5,526 bases of DNA from an uncultured Ignavibacteriota bacterium (GTDB lineage: Bacteria; Bacteroidota; Ignavibacteria; Tepidaquicellales; Tepidaquicellaceae), in NCBI GenBank assembly GCA_937959065.1, contig CALGOI010000392.1, forward strand, positions 1 through 5,526, in the 5' to 3' direction. The number at the start of each line of letters is the position of its first letter. The stretch's first letter is position 1. Positions 1 through 4,601 of the stretch are shown piece after piece. The notes under the pieces were generated by a model. That model saw nothing but the letters and a program-made list of their open reading frames with translations. It did no database searches and had not been told where the DNA came from. The translations under genes were made by a program, and so were the position numbers.

Positions 1-241
1 TACTTCCTATGTTATCCGTTGTTTTTATTCTATAAGAAAATCGGGATCACCTTTAAAGGATATTTATATTCAGCAGGGAATGCTCTCCGGCTCACAGGGG
101 CAGGAGGGGGGATTTTTTCTCCTTTATTTTCCGTTTCTATTTCGTTTTGTTTGTTTTTGTTTTCTTTATAAAAATTATTAAAGTCGCAGTGATTTTTTCC
201 CGGGGGAGTAGATAGTCCAGTCACGTACTAATCATGACGTA
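1..241. other. Non-coding leader region with G-run and T-rich block
   Basis: I see no credible gene here. All plus frames are interrupted. Frame 1 is open from the window edge to a TAA at 169-171, but it has no start codon and reads as low-complexity Phe/Leu-rich peptide from the T-rich DNA. It could only be the tail of a gene outside the window, and I doubt it. The stretch contains a perfect 10-base palindrome (CCTTTAAAGG, 50-59), a G-rich run (97-111), then about 55 bases composed mostly of T with scattered C and G (112-168), and a C/G run at 199-206. This composition differs sharply from the flanking gene. It may be an intergenic element, or sequence inserted into or joined to the following truncated gene. 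No clear promoter could be assigned. Confidence 0.4.
102..130 (+). terminator. Possible weak intrinsic terminator
   Basis: AGGAG (102-106) can pair with CTCCT (119-123). G-T wobble pairs may extend the stem inward, and TTATTTT (124-130) follows. It could end a plus-strand transcript entering from the left. The stem is short and the region is low-complexity, so chance is a serious alternative. Confidence 0.2.
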
Positions 242-1306
242 ATGATATATAACGGTACTTTTGTATGCGGCCCGGACAGCAGTGATTACAATAAAATTAC
301 CAGGAACGGCGGTAGTACGATAGTAGATCTTCCGTTCGGAGGTGGAATACTTGGACAGCAATGCTGCGGGTTCGACATTGACCCAACCAATGAAAATATA
401 ATGTACATGGCACACACTACATACAATGATGTTTATTATTCAAACCCGCGTATCTTTAAAAGCACAGACGGAGGATTTAACTGGTTCGTGACAGATACCC
501 TAGCCGGAATGAAGTCAATACATGGTAAGTGGAACACTACAGGGACTTTCGGCGGTTTTCTGAAAGTGTGCCCCTGGAATCCGAACATAATAATGACAGT
601 CGCAAACGGACACCTGGCATATAGTACGGACGCAGGGATGAGTTTTACCGTGAGAAATGATGTACCTGATATAAAAGTAATTGTTTATGATGAAGGTGAC
701 CAGTGGATACACGGGGTTTCGTTTGACAATGTAATTTGGTGTAACCAGGGAAATCCGAACGGTAACTGGCTTCCTCTCGGGGCAGGATTCGAAATTAAAA
801 ATATTGAAGTAAACCCGTTTGATCATAATATCTGGTATGCAGGTTCAGAACAGGGTGTTTACCGGTCAAATAATTATGGGCTTCAATGGTTTTTATATAA
901 CAACTCTTATGTATCTGACAGGATAATCGGAGTTGCTTCGGATAATTTCTCCGGTGATACAATAGTTGTTGCAACCGATCAGAGGGTGTATAGAACCTGG
1001 GCGTCTGTTATAGTCGGCATCAACCAGACAAATACAACAGCGCAGGAGTTTAAACTCAAACAGAATTATCCAAATCCGTTTAATCCCGTTACCAGGATAA
1101 GTTACTCTATTCCCGTAAAGCGTAATATTACTTTAAAAGTATATGATGTCACCGGCAGTGAGCTGTTGACACTGGTAACGGGTATTTCTGACCCCGGTGA
1201 ATATGAGATCGATTTCAACGCCGGGTCATTGTCGAGCGGTGTTTATTATTACAGACTCGATGGACAGGGTTTCACCGATACGAAAAAAATGGTTGTTGTA
1301 AAGTAG
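242..1306 (+). CDS. Asp-box (BNR/sortilin-like) beta-propeller protein with T9SS type-A sorting domain; N-terminus apparently missing
   Basis: The encoded 354-residue protein reads as the C-terminal part of a secreted propeller protein. Asp-box motifs (S/T-x-D-x-G-x-x-W/F) are visible at residues 74-81 (STDGGFNW) and 128-135 (STDAGMSF), with a degenerate copy at 209-216 (SNNYGLQW). Repeated 'NP-x-x-x-I-x-Y/T' turns at about 47-56, 110-119 and 190-199 are typical of BNR blades. A linker near 255-268 leads into a T9SS type-A sorting domain (270-354; bases about 1049-1303) with QNYPNPFNP, a core of beta strands, SSGVYYYRL and a final KKMVVVK. In the family this tail sends proteins across the outer membrane and is removed or anchored at the surface. 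There is no signal peptide, which a T9SS cargo needs, and full-length relatives are usually much longer. The ATG at 242 is the first usable start after an in-frame TAG at 209-211. The translated codons between them (…HDV before MIYNGTF) still look like propeller sequence. A 5'-truncated pseudogene is therefore a real alternative. The fold and tail are sure, the start and functionality are not. Confidence 0.75.
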   Translation: MIYNGTFVCGPDSSDYNKITRNGGSTIVDLPFGGGILGQQCCGFDIDPTNENIMYMAHTTYNDVYYSNPRIFKSTDGGFNWFVTDTLAGMKSIHGKWNTTGTFGGFLKVCPWNPNIIMTVANGHLAYSTDAGMSFTVRNDVPDIKVIVYDEGDQWIHGVSFDNVIWCNQGNPNGNWLPLGAGFEIKNIEVNPFDHNIWYAGSEQGVYRSNNYGLQWFLYNNSYVSDRIIGVASDNFSGDTIVVATDQRVYRTWASVIVGINQTNTTAQEFKLKQNYPNPFNPVTRISYSIPVKRNITLKVYDVTGSELLTLVTGISDPGEYEIDFNAGSLSSGVYYYRLDGQGFTDTKKMVVVK

Positions 1307-1321
1307 GGTTTATAAGGTAGT

Positions 1322-1369
1322 ATCAAATTTAAATCCCCTTTATTTGAGGGGATTTTTTTTTAATTTGAT
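1322..1369 (+). terminator. Rho-independent terminator with extended outer arms
   Basis: AAATCCCC (1331-1338) pairs perfectly with GGGGATTT (1348-1355) around a 9-base loop. A run of nine T (1353-1361) follows, partly inside the stem. It lies 15 bases past the stop of the propeller gene and should end its transcript. An outer pairing, ATCAAATT (1322-1329) with AATTTGAT (1362-1369), could enclose the whole hairpin with an asymmetric internal loop (one base against six T). The next plus-strand gene starts just 17 bases after this structure. Confidence 0.85.
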
Positions 1370-1386
1370 GGAAAAATTAGAATCTA

Positions 1387-2223
1387 TTGAAGTTCTCCAA
1401 TCTCGGCAGGCCAATTGACCAGGAATATTTTCCGAATGTAGCGGTGGTAGTTGTAACAATAATAACCATTGCTTCCGGAACTGTGTATAAAATATTAACT
1501 GATGAAAATATTACGTTTGCACTTATATTCGGATTCTTGCTCGGGGTCAATATCTTCCTCACATGGGCTCTTTCCCGTGAGATAGACCCGGACAATGACT
1601 TCTCTGCTTTTGTACAGATCCCTTTCACAATCTGGGGAATGCTGTATTTTGAGATACCAAATCTCTTTTTGATGCTCCTCGCACTTATGAGCTTCAGGAT
1701 ATTAAACCGTACCACGGGTCTTAAAGCAACATGGTTTGATACTATTTTATGGTTTGTAGTGGGATGTACAATGGTTTATGCCGGTGACTGGCTCGCGGGA
1801 ATCCTGGTTGGAGCAGCTTATATACTGGACGGGACATTGAGCAACCCGTTAAGAAGGAATGTTTATTTTGGTATTTCAGCAATATTGTTTGCATTAGTGT
1901 ATTTGTTCTTCACAGGAAGTATTGAGATTTTAAAGAACATATATACATGGCAGTGGGTATCCGCCGTTATAGCTACCATAATTTATTTACCCGTCCTATT
2001 GAATTCCAGGCCCCCCGCGTCGGAATGTGACAATACTTATGATAAAGTACCACTCGACCGTTTAAAGTCAGTTCAGATATTAACTTTAGTTATGGCTGTT
2101 TCCTATCCGGTGTTTGTAGGCGAGGAAGGGCTGAAACTAACATACCCATTTTGGACAATGATGATAGGAGTAGGTTTGTATTATCTTTACAAGAGGTTTA
2201 AAAAAACTGAAACTACCCGGTAA
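1387..2223 (+). CDS. Multi-pass integral membrane protein of unknown function
   Basis: I do not recognise the family. The 278-residue product is strongly hydrophobic with about eight or nine predicted membrane segments, near residues 17-37, 42-62, 75-105 (one long or two short), 117-131, 134-148, 158-176, 187-206, 229-245 and 253-269. The C-terminus is short and basic (YKRFKKTETTR). Polar features that may matter are the acidic loop REIDPDND (64-71) after the second segment, GDW (133-135) between two helices, DGTLSNPLRRN (148-158), and a longer hydrophilic loop at about 207-228. There is no signal peptide beyond the first helix. The start is TTG at 1387; an in-frame TAG at 1378-1380 excludes anything further upstream. 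An ATG at 1368 is in another frame and stops after 16 codons. No good ribosome binding site is visible, and a terminator sits immediately upstream. The 3' end overlaps the convergent STAS-like gene by 11 bases. Coding status is well supported by length and clean membrane topology; function is open. Confidence 0.8.
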   Translation: MKFSNLGRPIDQEYFPNVAVVVVTIITIASGTVYKILTDENITFALIFGFLLGVNIFLTWALSREIDPDNDFSAFVQIPFTIWGMLYFEIPNLFLMLLALMSFRILNRTTGLKATWFDTILWFVVGCTMVYAGDWLAGILVGAAYILDGTLSNPLRRNVYFGISAILFALVYLFFTGSIEILKNIYTWQWVSAVIATIIYLPVLLNSRPPASECDNTYDKVPLDRLKSVQILTLVMAVSYPVFVGEEGLKLTYPFWTMMIGVGLYYLYKRFKKTETTR

Positions 2224-2230
2224 GCCAGTT
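2200..2230 (-). terminator. Candidate weak terminator of the minus-strand operon
   Basis: Read on the minus strand, AACTG (2230-2226) can pair with CAGTT (2209-2205) around a 16-base loop that itself contains a small TACC/GGTA match. T bases continue directly after (2204-2200). It would sit at the end of the STAS-like gene, within the 3' end of the convergent membrane-protein gene. The five-base-pair stem is weak, so this is tentative. Confidence 0.3.
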
Positions 2231-2584
2231 GATGGCTTCTTCATAATCGGTAACCGCATTTATTGAGAATCCGCGGTTCTTTGCGCACATCTCTATAAAC
2301 TCAACCTTATTATAGTTCTCATCGTCATCATCCAGTATAACCATTTTATTATTCAAAACATCCTTATACTTTTCCATTTCCGCTACAAGGCTGTAAAGTT
2401 CGATCGTGCCCATTTTAGGCGAGGATGTCCCGCGGATGTCAATAAGGATATGATGCTTATTATGCTTTATCGCTTTTTCGACGATCTTATTGAGAAGCTC
2501 CTTGCACTTTTTAAGGTCAAGTTCCCCTCGAGCCGTGGTTTTTAAAAAATCCCTGGCTTTAACTATTTCAATGCTTACGTTCAT
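2213..2584 (-). CDS. STAS / SpoIIAA-like small soluble protein
   Basis: The product is 123 residues, the usual size for a stand-alone SpoIIAA-like (STAS-fold) domain. The order of elements fits: an N-terminal strand pair (3-21), an amphipathic helix rich in Lys and Glu (24-42), the core strand ILIDIRG (46-52), a second helix (59-76), strand MVILDDDDEN (81-90), a helix with the MCAKNRGFSINAV turn (99-111), and a final TDYEEAINWL (112-121). The 'N-R-G-f … T/F-D-x-E-E-A-x-x-W-L' ending is characteristic of the SpoIIAA-like family. The classical D-S-S-G phosphorylation site of true anti-sigma-factor antagonists is not clearly present: the equivalent loop reads GTSSPKMG (52-59), with serines at 54-55. 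Start is ATG at 2584; the leader is A/T-rich without a Shine-Dalgarno, as is normal in this group. It lies 79 bases downstream of the permease gene with no terminator between, so it is probably the last gene of that operon. A regulatory or binding role for the permease or HdeD protein is inference only. Confidence 0.75.
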   Translation of the reverse strand: MNVSIEIVKARDFLKTTARGELDLKKCKELLNKIVEKAIKHNKHHILIDIRGTSSPKMGTIELYSLVAEMEKYKDVLNNKMVILDDDDENYNKVEFIEMCAKNRGFSINAVTDYEEAINWLTG

Positions 2585-2663
2585 AGCATTAAAATTTTGT
2601 TAAATTACGTTACTGTGATTTTGCCTTAACTTAAGAGATAAACTTTCCGCCTGTTACCCTGCT

Positions 2664-3938
2664 CTAAATCCACTCAAAAATAAAACAAAAAATAATAAGC
2701 CCAATAAATGCAAATAAAATGGCAGAGTTATGAGTGAACAGGTACCAAAAAATAATTCCAATTAATGAAATATTCAATATCGTACTTAGTATCAGGATTG
2801 GACCATTAGCGCCTGTTTGTGCTTTTACTTTTATATGTGCTATATTAACAGCAATATAGACTAATAAATAAACTACCCCTCCCAGCATTGCAATTCTCTC
2901 GATAGGCAGTGTGGCTGCGAAAAAAATCGTAACAGCGGCGGTAAAAAACAAACCGCCAAGTGCATGTTTCCATACTCTCCGGTCGAAAAATTCAGGCAGT
3001 TGTCCGTCGCGCGCCATCATATAACTGGTATTGGCGGCTCCATACATTGTTGCATTAATAGCAGAGGCAGTCGAGAGAAGCGCGGCGATAGCAATCAGCT
3101 TAAAGCCGAGTTCACCGAGTATTGGCTGTGCACCTTCAGCCAGCGCGAAATCTTTTGCTTTTAGTACCTCCGAGAAGGGAAGTGTTCCCATCACTGTAAC
3201 CGATACAAGGATATAAATTCCAATTGAAATTATCACGCTTAGATAAAGTGCTTTTGGCAGCATCTTCTTCGGGTTGCTCATATCACCGGCTGTATTTGTA
3301 ATGTAACCGAAACCAAGGTACGAAAAGAAGACGAGTGTGATCGCAACAAGTATGTTTGATTCTGCGGGCCAAAGTGACGTTGATAAAAGCTGGGGCTTTA
3401 TAAAGAATAAACCCGCGATACCGAACAGCAGAAGTATGCCGACCTTGATGGAAACTATGGTCAGTTCGGAATTGCCTACCGCTTTCGCGCCCCAGAAATT
3501 AACGACTACGAAAAGTAAAATTATCATTATCGCGAAGTATGTTATCCATTCCTGTCCCGGTGTGCCCGGCAGGAAAGACATGGCATACCCGCCGAAGCCT
3601 CGCGATACTAGGGCAAGTGAGAATATACTTCCAAGCCAGATGAGGATATTAAAACCGCCGCTGCTAACCCCGTCCCCGAATCCCTGTAACAGAAACTCAG
3701 CCGGTCCGCCGTTAGACGGAAAAGTTGAACCTAATTTAGCGTAAGAATATGTATTAAGAAGAGCAACAAGCCCGGCGTTGATGAAAGCTACCCATAATGC
3801 GTTTCCTGCTTCAGCACCGGCTGCTCCGAATATTGAAAAAATACCCGCGCCAATCATTGCTCCTACGCCTATGGAAACAGCTGCCCATAAGCCTATACTT
3901 TTTTTGGGAGGTTGTGAAGCGGTTTGGGTTTGTGTCAT
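2664..3938 (-). CDS. APC-superfamily amino acid permease
   Basis: The 424-residue product matches the length and architecture of APC (amino acid-polyamine-organocation) transporters with twelve membrane helices, near 15-40, 46-67, 94-118, 129-149, 157-180, 193-216, 230-252, 277-303, 326-343, 347-369, 378-400 and 405-424. The unwound substrate-binding stretch of helix 1 is clear (GVGAMIGAGIF, 24-34). Helix 6 carries FFSYLGFGYITN (204-215), followed by the loop AGDMSNPKKMLPKA (217-230), a variant of the usual E-E-x-x-N-P-x-x-x-x-P motif with Gly-Asp in place of the two acidic Glu. The intracellular motif ARDGQLPEFF (309-318) after helix 8 is also typical. It should move amino acids or related amines across the inner membrane; the substrate cannot be told from sequence. 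The protein ends right after helix 12, with no regulatory C-terminal extension. The ATG directly follows the HdeD-like stop codon (TAA-ATG, zero spacing), so translation is probably coupled. The next gene encodes a separate STAS-like protein. Confidence 0.9.
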   Translation of the reverse strand: MTQTQTASQPPKKSIGLWAAVSIGVGAMIGAGIFSIFGAAGAEAGNALWVAFINAGLVALLNTYSYAKLGSTFPSNGGPAEFLLQGFGDGVSSGGFNILIWLGSIFSLALVSRGFGGYAMSFLPGTPGQEWITYFAIMIILLFVVVNFWGAKAVGNSELTIVSIKVGILLLFGIAGLFFIKPQLLSTSLWPAESNILVAITLVFFSYLGFGYITNTAGDMSNPKKMLPKALYLSVIISIGIYILVSVTVMGTLPFSEVLKAKDFALAEGAQPILGELGFKLIAIAALLSTASAINATMYGAANTSYMMARDGQLPEFFDRRVWKHALGGLFFTAAVTIFFAATLPIERIAMLGGVVYLLVYIAVNIAHIKVKAQTGANGPILILSTILNISLIGIIFWYLFTHNSAILFAFIGLIIFCFIFEWI

Positions 3939-3953
3939 TTATACAGTTTGTGT
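3928..3953 (-). repeat. Short in-phase direct repeat across the HdeD/permease junction
   Basis: The 8-base sequence ACACAAAC (minus strand) occurs twice, starting 18 bases apart, once before the HdeD-like stop codon and once after the permease ATG. Because 18 is a multiple of three, both copies encode Thr-Gln-Thr: HdeD ends LQTQTV and the permease begins MTQTQTAS. It may be a small local duplication or coincidence in a CAA/ACA-rich stretch. Confidence 0.5.
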
Positions 3954-4475
3954 TTGCAAATTTTTTATTCTGAATGACAGCATCACGGCAAAAATACCAT
4001 AAATAGTTACGAATGCCCCGATGAAAATTGTAAGTGACAACGCTCCAAACAGCGGATTAAGTATAAGTAGTATGCCGAATATAACTGAAATTATACCGCT
4101 TAAGAGGAAAAGCCACTTTCCATTTGATACAGTAAAGAAATTAATGATCTGTGCGGCTCCCATAAAGATTGCCCAAACACCAACGAATATCACAAATATG
4201 GATATCGTCATTACAGGATACGCTAAAACAATAATTCCAAGAAGGATATCCAGAATGCCTTCGAAAAGCCACCAGCCCCAGTTTTGATTTGATGAACGGT
4301 GTACAAATGCAGCTACTATCATGAACATACCGGCAAACAACGCAAGGAATCCAAAATAATATGCGAGCGCTACAGCTCCTATCTGCGGTGTTAGGAAGAT
4401 TATCAGGCCGAAAATTATTGCCAATACGCCTTTGATGGTTAGTGCCCACCAGTTTTTAAATAGACGTGTATCCAT
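3939..4475 (-). CDS. HdeD-family (DUF308) membrane protein
   Basis: The 178-residue product, starting at ATG 4475 (MDTRLFKNWWALTIKG), is a small six-helix inner-membrane protein of the HdeD/DUF308 type, with the usual family length. Three internal repeats are visible, each beginning with Gly and holding a 'G-x-x-x-I-x-x-G-I/L-I/L' helix that ends near Pro: residues 16-30 (GVLAIIFGLIIFLTP), 73-87 (GILDILLGIIVLAYP) and 127-141 (GIISVIFGILLILNP). An aromatic N-terminal NWW (8-10) precedes the first helix, as in relatives. E. coli HdeD is linked to acid resistance at high cell density, but the molecular role of the family is not settled. The frame stays open upstream to a GTG at 4556, but that codon lies inside the terminator hairpin of the preceding gene, and the extra 27 residues do not look like the family, so ATG 4475 is preferred. 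This is the first gene of the minus-strand unit; its stop abuts the permease start. Confidence 0.85.
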   Translation of the reverse strand: MDTRLFKNWWALTIKGVLAIIFGLIIFLTPQIGAVALAYYFGFLALFAGMFMIVAAFVHRSSNQNWGWWLFEGILDILLGIIVLAYPVMTISIFVIFVGVWAIFMGAAQIINFFTVSNGKWLFLLSGIISVIFGILLILNPLFGALSLTIFIGAFVTIYGIFAVMLSFRIKNLQTQTV

Positions 4476-4523
4476 TTTTGGGAGAATTTTAGTTGAAAAG
4501 AATTTTTTTGTGATATGTGTACT

Positions 4524-4531
4524 CAAAAATA
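4524..4531 (-). promoter_or_regulatory. Bacteroidetes-like -7 promoter element (TATTTTTG)
   Basis: On the minus strand, TATTTTTG matches the TAnnTTTG -7 consensus known from Bacteroidetes promoters. It lies 48 bases upstream of the preferred HdeD-like ATG and just past the terminator of the gene before it, which is the right place for the operon promoter. I see no convincing -33 TTG/TTTG partner at about 19-21 bases upstream, and the surroundings are A/T-rich, so chance matches are likely enough to keep this tentative. Confidence 0.35.
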
Positions 4532-4540
4532 ACCATTTTA

Positions 4541-4578
4541 AAATAAAAATGCACACTTACATATGACGTAAGTGTGCA
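4541..4578 (-). terminator. Rho-independent terminator of the NHL-propeller gene
   Basis: On the minus strand, TGCACACTTAC (4578-4568) pairs perfectly over 11 bases with GTAAGTGTGCA (4560-4550) around a 7-base loop. A T-rich tail follows immediately (4549-4541). The hairpin starts 24 bases after the TAG of the T9SS propeller gene. On the plus strand there is no comparable T-tract after it, so it acts mainly for minus-strand transcripts and insulates the HdeD operon. Confidence 0.88.
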
Positions 4579-4601
4579 CATTAAAAGTATATTGTACTAA
4601 C

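Noticed and set aside
1..171. Plus-strand open frame from the window edge to TAA 169-171
   Set aside because: It translates to a low-complexity Phe/Leu/Ser-rich tail produced by T-rich DNA and resembles no C-terminus I know. It could be the tail of an unseen gene, but nothing supports that.
30..224. Minus-strand 64-codon open frame from a GTG
   Set aside because: It has no recognisable domain, its Lys/Asn/Glu-rich half simply mirrors the T-rich block, and there is no start signal. I treat it as non-coding unless copies elsewhere show codon-level conservation.
1360..1367. Bacteroidetes -7 element (TTAATTTG) for the membrane-protein gene
   Set aside because: It misses the invariant A of TAnnTTTG, lies within the terminator's outer arm, and has no correctly spaced -33 element.
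2420..2435. Classical anti-anti-sigma phosphorylation site in the STAS-like protein
   Set aside because: The loop reads GTSSPKMG rather than the D-S-S-G motif, and no partner kinase or sigma factor is in the window, so a SpoIIAA-type partner-switching role is not claimed.
3337..3744. Long plus-strand open frames opposite the permease and HdeD-like genes
   Set aside because: They are shadows of the minus-strand membrane-protein genes. Their translations are Pro/Ser/Lys-rich and without domains, whereas the minus frames show clear family motifs.
4476..4556. N-terminal extension of the HdeD-like protein from GTG 4556
   Set aside because: The GTG lies in the upstream terminator hairpin, and the extra residues do not match the family's usual N-terminus.
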